A DNA stretch of 64,000 nucleotides from Candidatus Marithrix sp. Canyon 246 (GCF_001723685.1 NZ_MCBX01000001.1:62001-126000), one strand, 5' to 3'; counted from the first letter of the stretch, positions 25,874 to 35,814 are shown. Made by a program: numbers and translations. The notes: generated by a model not told the origin, from the letters alone.

Positions 25874-28122
25874 TAATCTACCTCCATAAACTTATTACAT
25901 ATTACCAAATTTTCCCCATCCCAATCAACCTTCAAATCAACCGAATGAATTTCAATATCTTGCAAGATAAAATCTGCCAATTTTGCTACCACTAAACGTT
26001 CAATAATACGCTGCAAAGGGCGGGCACCATATTCTGGATCAAAACCTACTTTTATTAAGTGTTTAACTAGTTTCGCTGTAAAGTTTAAGCTTAAATTACG
26101 TTCTTTAAAACCTTCTCGTTCATTTAGTGCCGCTAATTCTTTGTTAATAATGTTTTCCATTGTAGCGGCATCTAAGGCATTAAAAGTAATTACTTGATCA
26201 ATACGATTATAAAATTCTGGGCGGAAAAAATTTTTTACTACATTAATAATGTCATTATTGTCACGATTATTGGTAAAAGTTATTGGTTTATTTTGTCTAG
26301 CACCTAGATTGCTAGTCATAATTAAAATCACATTTCTAAAATCTGTGACGCGCCCATTAGCATCAACCAGAATGCCTTCATCCATCACATTCAATAAAAT
26401 ATCAAAAAAAATCGGATGGGCTTTTTCAATTTCATCTAATAATACCACGCTAAAAGCTCGTTCTCTAACTTCACGAATTAATTTACCCGGTTTGGTATTA
26501 TTACCTAATAAGCGTTCAACTTGCACTGGATGTTGAAATTCGCTCATATCTAGGCGAATTAGTGGATTTAAATTTTGCCCTTGCCCAAAAAAATAGTCTG
26601 CTAAAGCACGAGCGCAAGCGGTTTTTCCTACCCCCGTTGGTCCAGCGAATAATAAGCTGGCAATCGGTTTATTAGGATCATTTAGCCCAGCTTTAAAAAT
26701 CATTACTAATTCTGCAACGCGCTCAATTGCTGGTTGTTGACCAATAATTTTTTGTGCAAAATAATCATGTAATGCCGCTTTGTCTAATAGTATATCGTCA
26801 CGTAATAAAAATTTAGGCAAACCAGTTGTTTCAATAAATTTAGTTAAAACTTTTTCATTATCAATTAGTTGTTCATTATTAGTATATGCTTCATTAACAC
26901 ATAAAGTTAAAAATTTAATCAATTTACCCGGAAAGGCTTCATAACGAATATAGCGTTCCAATAAACGATAAACTAAATTAATCGCAGTCTTTTCTATAGA
27001 TATATCTAATTGCTTTTCTACATAGTCTGCAAACAGTTCTGTAATTTTGAAAAGTTGCTTGTGTGATAATTTTGGAATTGATACGACATGAAAATGAGCC
27101 GCAAAATCTGGCAGGCGTTGACGTAATTGATCCCATTCCGCCTTTGTCAATTCAGCCACAATTTGAAATTGCCCTTGACGCAGATTAGGCAACATAAAAG
27201 CAGCAATAGAATCCTCTGCTCCATCACCACCAACCATAGTCATATGTACAAAATCATTAATCCATAAAATATGATTTGTAGCTTGCAATTCTTGCATTAA
27301 CTCTTCGCAGTTTTCTTGCCATTCACCTAAATAACGCGCACCTGCAATAATACGTTGTGGAGTTGTACGCCATAGATAACGCTTTGAATTTGAACGATAG
27401 ATTTCTCGTGCTACGTCTAATAAAATTGTGGTTTTACCAATTCCTTGATCACCTATTAAAACCACACTAACAGCTTCTTGATCTAATTTTTTTTGTAAAC
27501 TATTTACTAATTCACGACGTTCCCACGCTACTTCTGGTGCAATGCTAGTTACTTTAGTCTTACGAGGAAATCTATCTGCAACTTGTTGTAATATTTTGGA
27601 TGATACTTCTTTATTTTCAGCGCGATGTTGCTTATAGGGTTTAACACGTATAGTAATTTCTTCCAACCAAGGTTGACCTAACATTAAATAACGATGCAAA
27701 GCTTCAGGAGGCATATTATTAAAATAATCACGAGCAAAATATTGCATTAAATTGTGTAATTGCTCTTGTTTATAATAATAAAAATGTTGATCTAAAATTG
27801 GCAAATAACATTCATCACCATCTTCTGTAGTGCCATAAACGCCAGTTACTGGAATATTAAGAACTGTTTTGACTGGAAAAATAGCAGAATTTTCTTCATA
27901 AGAAGGATGAACACTAACATTAATGGTTTTGAGGCGTGGATTTAACAATGGATCAGGTAAATAATCATATTCAGCATATTCCTGTTGCAAAGAATCAGCT
28001 AAATGAGTTTGTAACTTCTTTAACTGTGTATCTATTGATCCATACTCTGTACCCACTACACGAGCGCAAATAGTATCATCTGTAAGTTTCCAGCATAGTA
28101 GTGGGTAACGATAAATTTTCAT
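25873..28122 (-). CDS. Double AAA+ Clp-like ATPase with unusual N-terminus
   Basis: This 749-residue protein has two AAA+ modules after an unrecognised N-terminal domain (about 1-200). Module 1 has Walker A GDQGIGKT (224-231), but the Walker B site reads LWINDF (about 286-291) where ClpA and ClpB have IDELH-like acidic residues. Module 2 is a normal Clp type: GPTGVGKT (494-501), VVLLDEIEKAHP (559-570), sensor MTSNLGA and FRPEFYNRIDQV. It lacks a ClpB middle domain and the ClpP-binding IGF/L loop, so it is probably a remodeller rather than a protease partner. It overlaps spoT by 4 nt upstream and DUF29 by 1 nt downstream. Confidence 0.82.
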   Translation of the reverse strand: MKIYRYPLLCWKLTDDTICARVVGTEYGSIDTQLKKLQTHLADSLQQEYAEYDYLPDPLLNPRLKTINVSVHPSYEENSAIFPVKTVLNIPVTGVYGTTEDGDECYLPILDQHFYYYKQEQLHNLMQYFARDYFNNMPPEALHRYLMLGQPWLEEITIRVKPYKQHRAENKEVSSKILQQVADRFPRKTKVTSIAPEVAWERRELVNSLQKKLDQEAVSVVLIGDQGIGKTTILLDVAREIYRSNSKRYLWRTTPQRIIAGARYLGEWQENCEELMQELQATNHILWINDFVHMTMVGGDGAEDSIAAFMLPNLRQGQFQIVAELTKAEWDQLRQRLPDFAAHFHVVSIPKLSHKQLFKITELFADYVEKQLDISIEKTAINLVYRLLERYIRYEAFPGKLIKFLTLCVNEAYTNNEQLIDNEKVLTKFIETTGLPKFLLRDDILLDKAALHDYFAQKIIGQQPAIERVAELVMIFKAGLNDPNKPIASLLFAGPTGVGKTACARALADYFFGQGQNLNPLIRLDMSEFQHPVQVERLLGNNTKPGKLIREVRERAFSVVLLDEIEKAHPIFFDILLNVMDEGILVDANGRVTDFRNVILIMTSNLGARQNKPITFTNNRDNNDIINVVKNFFRPEFYNRIDQVITFNALDAATMENIINKELAALNEREGFKERNLSLNFTAKLVKHLIKVGFDPEYGARPLQRIIERLVVAKLADFILQDIEIHSVDLKVDWDGENLVICNKFMEVD

Positions 28123-30257
28123 CTACGCCCAATATGAATGACTATATCAAGTCGTTTTAATTTACGTATAATATCTGCTAAATGCTTACGATCAAATACT
28201 GAGATAGTAAATATCATTACTGTTATATCTCCATGACTTTCCTTCTTAAGGAAATTTTCTATATTGCTATTCATATCAGCAAGAGTCTTAGCAATTTCCG
28301 CTAAAACTCCTTTGTTATCATATGCTTTTATTTCAATATCTACTGAAAATTGTTTTTCTATTTCAGATTTCCACTCCACTGGGAATAATTTATTATTATT
28401 ATGATGCAGGTTTTTGCAGTTCATTCTATGAATTGTCAGCCCCTTGCCTTGATGAATAATTCCAGTAATATGATCTTCTGGAATTGGATGACAACAAGCG
28501 GCAAATTTGACTAAAGCACCTTCTGTGCCTTTAATTGGAAAAGTTTGTTGCTTATGAACTAGATCGTGTGATGATGCTGTTGCTGTAGAATCAAATTGAC
28601 ATGCAACTAACCATGCCATTTTATTACCTAAACCAATATCAGCTAGCAAGGAGTCTAAATTTTTAGCATGAAAAGTTTTTAATAAACAAACTTTTTGTTC
28701 GTCATTAAGTGTATTTATAGATAAAGAATATGCTGATAATTCTTTATCTAACATTTGTTTGCCTAAGTTAAGTGCATCCTTAGATTGGTGGGTTTTTATA
28801 AAATTACGAATTTCAGATCGAGCTTTATGAGTTTTAGCAAAATCCAACCAATTAGCTTTAGGGCATATATATGATTCGGTGAATATTTGTACTGTTTGTC
28901 CACTTTCCAATGGAGTATTCAGAGATACATATTCATTATTAATTTTTGCCTTATAACAATGATTACCTACCTTTGAATGTATTGCATAAGCAAAATCAAT
29001 AGCTGTAGCACCTTTAGCCAATTTTTTAATATCGCCTTCTGGTGTAAATACATACACTTCTTCTGGATATAACCCTTCTTTTACGTGATGATAAAATTCT
29101 AGTGAATCTTCCGTATTTCGGTACATATCCAATAATTGCCGTACCCATTCATTCATTCCTGTATCAATTTCATCATCTGAACGTATATAGCTAGTAATAC
29201 CCTTTTCGGCTCTTTCATCCATTTTTTTAGTACGGATTTGAATTTCAATCAAAACTTGATTTGAACCCTGTAAAGTTGTATGTATCGACTGATAACCATT
29301 AGTTTTTGGAATCGCAATATGATCTTTAAAATAGTCGTTACCTTTTGGTTTATAAAGATTTTGTACCACTCCAAAGACACGATAACAATCATCTTCACTG
29401 TTCACAATAATTCGCAAAGGGCAAGTATTATTGACTTGAGAAAAAGATTGTATTTTACTATTGGTATCGGTTTTCTTTTTATCTAACATTTTATAATAGA
29501 TACCATAATAATGTTTATTACGTTTAATCAGCCGTGCTTGAATATTTTTTTTATCTAGTTGTTCTTTGATCCTGAATTCAATTTTATCAAAAGTATCAGC
29601 GCGTTGTTGAGAAATTGCATTTAGATGAAAATCTAAGATTTTGTAACGCAAAGGATAAAGCGTCTTAAAACATAGTTCTTCAAGTTCAATACGTATCTCA
29701 TTCATGCCTAAACGGTTTGCAATTGGTATGTAAACATCTAAAGTTTCACGAGAAATACGTTTTTGTGATGCCAGTTTCATAGCTCCAATAGTTCGCATGT
29801 TATGCAAACGATCTGCTAGTTTAATGATAATAACACGAGGATTGCTCGTCATTGCCATTATCAATTTTTGAAAACTTTCAGCAGTTGCTTGTTCGCGAGT
29901 TTTAAATTGAATTGTTTCTAATTTACTCACGCCATCAACTAATTCGGCAACTAATTCACCAAATTCATTACTTAATTGTTGTTTAGTAATCTCAGTATCT
30001 TCAATTACATCATGTAACAGAGCAGCAGATATAGTTGCTGTATCCATGTGCATTTGCCCTAAAATATAGGCTACTCCTAAAGGATGATTGATGTAAGGTT
30101 CACCCGATTTACGCTTTTGATCTTCATGAGCATACGCACTATAAAAAAATGCACGATCAATTTCTTTAATATCTTCTGCTTCTAAGTAAGTTTCTAATAG
30201 ATCAATCAAATCTGACCATAAAACTCGTGAGGGGAAGGGGGATAAGGGAACTGGCAT
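28119..30257 (-). CDS. spoT: (p)ppGpp hydrolase/synthetase SpoT, synthetase probably dead
   Basis: The 712-residue Rel-family protein has a complete HD hydrolase domain (HPLGVAYILGQ, LLHDVIEDTE, KLADRLHNMRTI), then synthetase, TGS (VYVFTPEGDIKKLAKGATAI), and ACT (VDIEIKAYDNKGVLAEIAKTLA) domains. In E. coli SpoT the synthetase holds MDIYAFR with the catalytic Asp; here the aligned stretch reads NNTCPLRIIV, so the Asp is Asn. The later AAHW motif is replaced by TSYIR. The protein is therefore probably a ppGpp hydrolase with lost synthesis. It is 4 nt behind rpoZ, its usual neighbour. Confidence 0.93.
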   Translation of the reverse strand: MPVPLSPFPSRVLWSDLIDLLETYLEAEDIKEIDRAFFYSAYAHEDQKRKSGEPYINHPLGVAYILGQMHMDTATISAALLHDVIEDTEITKQQLSNEFGELVAELVDGVSKLETIQFKTREQATAESFQKLIMAMTSNPRVIIIKLADRLHNMRTIGAMKLASQKRISRETLDVYIPIANRLGMNEIRIELEELCFKTLYPLRYKILDFHLNAISQQRADTFDKIEFRIKEQLDKKNIQARLIKRNKHYYGIYYKMLDKKKTDTNSKIQSFSQVNNTCPLRIIVNSEDDCYRVFGVVQNLYKPKGNDYFKDHIAIPKTNGYQSIHTTLQGSNQVLIEIQIRTKKMDERAEKGITSYIRSDDEIDTGMNEWVRQLLDMYRNTEDSLEFYHHVKEGLYPEEVYVFTPEGDIKKLAKGATAIDFAYAIHSKVGNHCYKAKINNEYVSLNTPLESGQTVQIFTESYICPKANWLDFAKTHKARSEIRNFIKTHQSKDALNLGKQMLDKELSAYSLSINTLNDEQKVCLLKTFHAKNLDSLLADIGLGNKMAWLVACQFDSTATASSHDLVHKQQTFPIKGTEGALVKFAACCHPIPEDHITGIIHQGKGLTIHRMNCKNLHHNNNKLFPVEWKSEIEKQFSVDIEIKAYDNKGVLAEIAKTLADMNSNIENFLKKESHGDITVMIFTISVFDRKHLADIIRKLKRLDIVIHIGRR

Positions 30258-30261
30258 AATG

Positions 30262-30483
30262 TCAATTATTCATCAGTTTTTTAGCAATTTTTTCAATATT
30301 ATCCGGTGTGATTTTACCAGCTTCAATTTCTCTTAATGCAATTAGAGTTGGTTTATCATTTTCAGCAGCTATTAAAGGAATAGCGCCATTAGCAATTTGA
30401 CGAGCGCGTTTACTCGCCAATAATACTAAATTAAAACGATTATCAACATGATTTAAACAATCTTCTACAGTAATACGTGCCAT
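30262..30483 (-). CDS. rpoZ: RNA polymerase omega subunit
   Basis: The 73-residue subunit begins [20 protein letters not shown] and contains [14 protein letters not shown] and [15 protein letters not shown], the omega signature. It supports assembly of RNA polymerase and is part of the ppGpp-binding site. I chose the ATG at 30483, which has a GAGAG site upstream; a longer frame to 30609 would add an unrelated extension that runs into the ridA promoter region. It heads a tight operon through spoT to the ThiE-like gene. Confidence 0.96.
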   Translation of the reverse strand: MARITVEDCLNHVDNRFNLVLLASKRARQIANGAIPLIAAENDKPTLIALREIEAGKITPDNIEKIAKKLMNN

Positions 30484-30549
30484 TATTGTTTCTCTCTTTT
30501 GGAAGTTGGTATATAATAGTATTAAATTTAAATTTAAATGAGGTACTTT

Positions 30550-30933
30550 ATGTCTTACGAAGTTATTAATACTTCTAATGCACCACAAGCTATTGGAACA
30601 TATTCTCAAGCTGTAAAAGTAGATAATACTGTGTATCTATCTGGGCAAATCCCTTTGGTGCCAGAAACTATGATTTTAAATAGCGGTGATATGGCAGCAC
30701 AAATACATCAAGTTTTTACAAACTTACGAGCCGTAGCTCAAGCAGCAGGTGGTGATTTAATCAATATAGTTAAGCTGAATATATTTTTAACTGATTTAAA
30801 TAATTTTACATTAGTTAATGAAATTATGGCTGAATATTGGCAACAGCCTTATCCAGCACGAGCTGCAATTGGTGTTGCTGCCTTACCCAAAGGTGCAGCA
30901 GTGGAAATGGATGCAATTTTAGTTTTAAATTAA
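30550..30933 (+). CDS. ridA: RidA enamine/imine deaminase
   Basis: RidA hydrolyses reactive 2-aminoacrylate and other imines made by PLP enzymes such as serine or threonine dehydratases. The 127-residue protein has [14 protein letters not shown], the VYLSGQIPL loop and [23 protein letters not shown]-type end (with the substrate-binding Arg in PARAAIGV). The start at 30550 gives the normal length and has AGG 7 nt upstream; an in-frame ATG lies 12 nt earlier. It is 66 nt from rpoZ, divergent, and followed 9 nt later by recG. Confidence 0.95.
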   Translation: MSYEVINTSNAPQAIGTYSQAVKVDNTVYLSGQIPLVPETMILNSGDMAAQIHQVFTNLRAVAQAAGGDLINIVKLNIFLTDLNNFTLVNEIMAEYWQQPYPARAAIGVAALPKGAAVEMDAILVLN

Positions 30934-30942
30934 CTATCTACT

Positions 30943-33003
30943 ATGACGACACCAGTAACAAACTTAGACGGTGTCAGCGAATTAGTAGCTGAACAATTAG
31001 CACGTCTGAATATTTATACAATTGAAGATCTGCTATTTCATCTACCATTACGCTATGAAGACCGTACTCAAATTAAGCCATTATCAGAACTAAAAGTTGG
31101 AGAACATGTATTAATTGAAGGTGTAATCCAAACTACTCAATTGAAGATTAGTCGTAAACGTTCACTTATTTGTATATTAAGTGACGGTAATAATACGATT
31201 ACATTACGTTTTTTTAATGTTTACCCCGGATTACAAGATAAATTTAAGTCTGGTATCCGTCTTTGTTGTTTTGGTGAAGTGCGTCAAGCATATCATGGTT
31301 TGGAAATTGTACATCCGCAGTATGAACAAATTGATTCTAACTCAAATAGTTTACAAGAAAAACATTTAACTGCTATATATCCAAGTAATAGTCATTTAAA
31401 TCAATCTTTATTTCATACACTGATTAATCAAATTTTTAATGCTGAAAAAATAGTTGATTATATTCCATCCAAACTATTAAATCAATTCAATTTGTTGCCA
31501 TTAAAAGATGTATTACGTATTTTGCATCATCCAAGTTCTGATATTTGTATTCAAGATTTACAAAATGGTCAGCATCCAGCTATACAGCGTATAGCATTTG
31601 AAGAGTTATTAGCGCATCATCTGAGTTTGTATAGATTAAGAAAAGCTAATCGTAGTCATAAGGCACCACTATTAATAAATAGTGGTAAATTAGCTAAAAC
31701 TTTTTTATCAAAATTAGCCTTTAAACTGACTGCCGCTCAAGAAAAAGTTTCGCAAGAAATTGCAACTGATTTGTGCGCTACTTATCCTATGCAACGTTTA
31801 TTACAGGGTGATGTAGGTTCAGGCAAAACTGTTGTCGCAGCACACTGTGCTTTACAGGCAATTGAATCTGGTTATCAAGTAGCAATAATGGCACCGACAG
31901 AGTTGTTATCTGAACAACATAAACGCATATTTTCAGAATGGTTTCTGCCTTTAAATATTGAAGTAACTTGGCTAACTGGTAATTTAACTAAGAAAAAACG
32001 TGAACAGGCATTGGAACTAATTAGCAGTGGCACAGCATCATTAGTTGTTGGCACACATGCTTTATTTCAAAAACAAGTTGAATTTGCCAAATTAGGGTTA
32101 ATTATTGTTGATGAACAACATCGTTTTGGTGTACATCAGCGTATGGCTTTACGTAATAAAGGCAGTGAAAAAGGTATTTATCCTCATCAATTGATTATGA
32201 CTGCAACTCCAATTCCTCGTACTTTGGCAATGACTGCTTATGCGGATTTGGAAACTTCGGTGATTGATGAATTGCCACCGGGGCGTAATCCAATTAAAAC
32301 TGTTATTATACCTAATACTCGCCGTGATGAAATCGTGGCACGTATTAAGCAAGTTTGTCAACATGAAGGTCGTCAAGCCTATTGGGTATGTACTTTAATT
32401 GAAGAATCTGAAAGCCGACAATGTCAAGCCGCTAGCGAAACCGCTGCACAATTAGAAGCCGCTTTACCTGATTTAAATATTGGTTTAGTGCATGGGCGCA
32501 TGAAAGCGAAAGAAAAAGAACAAGTAATGGCTGCTTTTCAAGCACAAGAACTTCAATTATTAGTTGCAACAACAGTGATTGAGGTAGGTGTTGATGTTGT
32601 TAATGCTAGTTTAATGATAATTGAAAATCCAGAACGTTTAGGTTTAGCGCAATTACATCAATTAAGAGGGCGTGTAGGTAGGGGTATGTTACAAAGCTAT
32701 TGTGTTTTATTGTATCAATTACCTTTATCTGAAGTTGCAAAATCACGCTTAGCAATTATACGTGATAATAATGATGGTTTTCTAATTGCACAACATGATT
32801 TAGATTTACGTGGTCCGGGGGATGTTTTAGGCACCCGTCAAAAAGGCTTGATGAATTTACGTGTTGCAGATTTACAACGTGATCAGGCTTTATTAGTTGA
32901 TATTTTAGAATTAGGAAAACTGTTATTTCAAGAATATCCTGATAACTGTCAAGCTTTAATAGGACGTTGGATCAAAGAAAGTTTGCATTATGGTGAGGTA
33001 TAA
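30943..33003 (+). CDS. recG: ATP-dependent DNA helicase RecG
   Basis: The 686-residue helicase reverses stalled replication forks and branch-migrates Holliday junctions. An N-terminal wedge/OB domain (HLPLRYEDRTQI ... GEHVLIEGVI) precedes the SF2 motor: Walker A GDVGSGKT, motif II DEQHRFG, motif III TATPIPRT, motif VI RLGLAQLHQLRGRVGRG. Length and order are those of E. coli RecG (693). The ridA-recG pair beside rpoZ-spoT is a common gammaproteobacterial order, with a strand switch between them. Confidence 0.96.
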   Translation: MTTPVTNLDGVSELVAEQLARLNIYTIEDLLFHLPLRYEDRTQIKPLSELKVGEHVLIEGVIQTTQLKISRKRSLICILSDGNNTITLRFFNVYPGLQDKFKSGIRLCCFGEVRQAYHGLEIVHPQYEQIDSNSNSLQEKHLTAIYPSNSHLNQSLFHTLINQIFNAEKIVDYIPSKLLNQFNLLPLKDVLRILHHPSSDICIQDLQNGQHPAIQRIAFEELLAHHLSLYRLRKANRSHKAPLLINSGKLAKTFLSKLAFKLTAAQEKVSQEIATDLCATYPMQRLLQGDVGSGKTVVAAHCALQAIESGYQVAIMAPTELLSEQHKRIFSEWFLPLNIEVTWLTGNLTKKKREQALELISSGTASLVVGTHALFQKQVEFAKLGLIIVDEQHRFGVHQRMALRNKGSEKGIYPHQLIMTATPIPRTLAMTAYADLETSVIDELPPGRNPIKTVIIPNTRRDEIVARIKQVCQHEGRQAYWVCTLIEESESRQCQAASETAAQLEAALPDLNIGLVHGRMKAKEKEQVMAAFQAQELQLLVATTVIEVGVDVVNASLMIIENPERLGLAQLHQLRGRVGRGMLQSYCVLLYQLPLSEVAKSRLAIIRDNNDGFLIAQHDLDLRGPGDVLGTRQKGLMNLRVADLQRDQALLVDILELGKLLFQEYPDNCQALIGRWIKESLHYGEV

Positions 33004-33044
33004 ATACTATACTATGTGTGTTAATTTTATTTCAGGAATAAATA

Positions 33045-35765
33045 ATGACAAATGAAGATATTAAGGATAATCCTTACCGAGGCTTATCTGCCTTTCGCGA
33101 ACAAGATGCTGCTAATTTTTTTGGACGTGAAAAAGAAGTTGAAGAGTTATTAGTAGCAGTAGAAAAAAATAACTTTGTTAGTTTAGTTGCCGCTAGTGGT
33201 TGTGGCAAAACATCTCTAATTAATGCGGGTTTAATTCCGCGTTTACGTCAAAATGATTCATTAATAATTGTCCAATGTTCACCTCAACATAATCCCTTCA
33301 ATGAACTAATATATGCCTTAGTTGATCAACTCAATCATAATGAAGCAGAAGAGAAACTTGAGGAATACAATAGTTTTGTTACGGGTATTCAAAATGGTAG
33401 TTTAAAACTTTCTCATTTGATACAACGTGTTATTACACCTAACAAACGTTTATTACTAATCATTGATCATTTTGAACAATTATATTATTTAAATTCAGAT
33501 CAAAAATTACAACATCGTTTTATAGATAGTCTATTGGATATAGATAAGACTACTATTCCAGTAACTTTGCTAATTTCAATACGCACAGATTTTCTGAAAA
33601 AAGCTTTAGAATATGGACGATTATCCTTACTATTTGATAGTAATCCAAGCAAAATATTAACTTCTATAGCTGAATATGAACAACTAAGGCAGGTTATTGA
33701 AACTCCAGCACATAAATTAGGTGTCAAATTTACCTCAGAACTAACTGATAGACTGATAAAAGAAATTAAGGAAAATAAACTACGTTTATCGCAAATAGAA
33801 TTTGCTTTAACCATGTTATGGAATCAGCAAAGCGATCATTTATTGACTCAGGCAAATTATGAGGTAATGAATTGTATTGATAAATGCTTATCTAAAAATG
33901 CCAATAACATTTATGACGGTTTTGAAACTTTAAGAGAACAAAAGAAAGTACGTCGTTTATTTATTCAATTAATAATTCCCGGTATAGCTACAGAAGATAG
34001 TTGTGAAATATTAACTCGCGATCAAGTCAGTGATGATGATTGGGAACAAGTAGTCAAACCATTAGCTGATGCTAATTTATTAGTTATAGAAGATAAAGAA
34101 TCAATTGGTCAAGCAACAGTTACATTAGTACATGATAATCTTATTTATAATTGGGAAGTTTTAAAGCAGTGGGTAGATGAAGAACGTCAATTCTATTTAT
34201 GGCGCGATAATTTAGCACAAGCAATAGAATCATGGCACAAATCACGTAAGAAAGATATTGGTTTATTGCGAGGTGCGCAGTTAGCAGCAGCAGAAGAATA
34301 TTTGAAAAGAGAAGGTGATAGATTAACTTCCTCTGAAAGAGTTTTTATTAAAAAAGGTTTAAATGTACGCGCACAAGCTGAATTAAAGATTAAAGATGCA
34401 AAATTACGTAATGCCAAAAACGGAATGGCATTTTTATTTGTGTTATTAATCATAATTCTTGGTTTATGGTATGGATCATATCAAAAAGCATCAAAAATAG
34501 TAGCAGAAAAGCAAAAGTTTACTGAAGAAATAAAAGACTTAAGAAGTCGTTTAGCTGAAGCCGCACAACAAGAACAAGAAGCTGAAGAATTACGCGAACA
34601 TGCACAAGCTATTCAATTAAGCTCACAAGCAGTATTAATTGCTAAATCTCAAACAGTTACAAAAGAAGAATTACAACGTGCAGTATTATTAGCAGTACAA
34701 GCCCAACGTATATTTGATACTTCTGAGACACAACAAAATCTAAATTATATTTTAAACAAATTAGTTCCAATGGAACATACTTTAAAAGGGCATAGAGGAT
34801 CAGTTTTAAGTCTTGCATTTAGCCCTGATAACAATTTGCTTGCGAGTGCGAGTAAGGATGGAACAGTTAGAATTTGGAATTTAAATACTAATACAGAAAT
34901 TGGAAGATTAACTCAGCATCGTGGAGATGTTCTAAGTGTAGCATTTAGCCCAAATGGTAAAATGATTGCGACTGGAGGTGAAGATAGTACTATTATTTTA
35001 TGGGATGCAGCAACTTTTAAATCAATTGGTTCATCATTGAAAAATCATGATTTTAAAGTTTGGAGTGTAGCTTTTAGTCCAAATGGTAAGTATTTAGCTA
35101 GTGGTAGTTATGATACTAACATCATTATTTGGAATGTTGAAACGATGGTTGAACTTGGACGTTTTGAACAACATAAAAAAACTGTTTATAGCTTAGCTTT
35201 TAGCCCTGATAGTAAGAAGTTAGTTAGCGCAAGTTTTGATAAAACTTTAAGACTTTGGGATATAGAAAATCTACAGCCTATTGGAAAACCAATGCGTGAG
35301 CATTCAAATCTTGTGAATGGTGTAGCATTTAGCCCTGATGGTAAAATATTTGCTAGTGCTAGTGATGATAAGACTATTATATTATGGGATGCGGAAACTA
35401 GAAAACCAATAGGAAAACCAATAACATGGCATAAGTCTTGGATTAGAGCTGTAACTTTTAGCCCTGATGGTAAAACATTGGCTAGTGCTAGTTATGATAA
35501 GACTGTTAGATTCTTGGATGTTAAAACTAGATTACCTGCCGCTAAACCTTTAATTGGAAGAAGTGCTGCTCTTAGTGTTGCTTTTAGCCCTGATAATAAT
35601 AAAATTGCTGTTGGTAGTAAGGATAATAAGGTTCGAGTTTGGAATATTAATCCAGAATCATGGATAAATACAGCATGTGAAAAGGTTGGTAGAAATCTAA
35701 CACAAACTGAATGGAATCATTATTTTCCTAATGAAGCTTATCAGAAGACTTGTTCTCAATATTAA
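33045..35765 (+). CDS. nSTAND1 NTPase-WD40 transmembrane protein
   Basis: The 906-residue protein has an N-terminal nSTAND1-type signature (NPYRGLSAF, FFGREKEVEELL), Walker A ASGCGKTS (about 49-56) and Walker B LLLIIDHFEQL (about 132-142). A single membrane helix lies near residues 460-480, followed by a coiled-coil (about 487-525). Seven WD40 blades follow (about 575-885), each with AFSPDGK or near variant. STAND NTPases are regulatory switches, and such membrane-anchored versions appear in Cyanobacteria and Beggiatoa-like bacteria, sometimes in conflict systems. No effector domain is seen. It follows recG by 41 nt but is likely a separate unit. Confidence 0.88.
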   Translation: MTNEDIKDNPYRGLSAFREQDAANFFGREKEVEELLVAVEKNNFVSLVAASGCGKTSLINAGLIPRLRQNDSLIIVQCSPQHNPFNELIYALVDQLNHNEAEEKLEEYNSFVTGIQNGSLKLSHLIQRVITPNKRLLLIIDHFEQLYYLNSDQKLQHRFIDSLLDIDKTTIPVTLLISIRTDFLKKALEYGRLSLLFDSNPSKILTSIAEYEQLRQVIETPAHKLGVKFTSELTDRLIKEIKENKLRLSQIEFALTMLWNQQSDHLLTQANYEVMNCIDKCLSKNANNIYDGFETLREQKKVRRLFIQLIIPGIATEDSCEILTRDQVSDDDWEQVVKPLADANLLVIEDKESIGQATVTLVHDNLIYNWEVLKQWVDEERQFYLWRDNLAQAIESWHKSRKKDIGLLRGAQLAAAEEYLKREGDRLTSSERVFIKKGLNVRAQAELKIKDAKLRNAKNGMAFLFVLLIIILGLWYGSYQKASKIVAEKQKFTEEIKDLRSRLAEAAQQEQEAEELREHAQAIQLSSQAVLIAKSQTVTKEELQRAVLLAVQAQRIFDTSETQQNLNYILNKLVPMEHTLKGHRGSVLSLAFSPDNNLLASASKDGTVRIWNLNTNTEIGRLTQHRGDVLSVAFSPNGKMIATGGEDSTIILWDAATFKSIGSSLKNHDFKVWSVAFSPNGKYLASGSYDTNIIIWNVETMVELGRFEQHKKTVYSLAFSPDSKKLVSASFDKTLRLWDIENLQPIGKPMREHSNLVNGVAFSPDGKIFASASDDKTIILWDAETRKPIGKPITWHKSWIRAVTFSPDGKTLASASYDKTVRFLDVKTRLPAAKPLIGRSAALSVAFSPDNNKIAVGSKDNKVRVWNINPESWINTACEKVGRNLTQTEWNHYFPNEAYQKTCSQY

Positions 35766-35781
35766 TAACCAATAAAGTCAA

Positions 35782-35814
35782 AGACCTGACAGGTTTTTAA
35801 AACCTGTCAGGTCT
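35782..35814. terminator. Second copy of the 33-nt GACCTGACAGG palindrome
   Basis: The sequence is the same palindrome as at 2385-2417, with the central A/T differing. It lies between the nSTAND-WD40 gene and the end of the convergent ClC gene, whose TAG stop overlaps its last bases. It could serve both as a terminator and as a mobile or structural repeat. Confidence 0.78.

Noticed and set aside
30484-30609. An N-terminal extension of rpoZ upstream of 30483
   Set aside because: The omega family starts at MARITVEDC, and the extension would run across the ridA start region.
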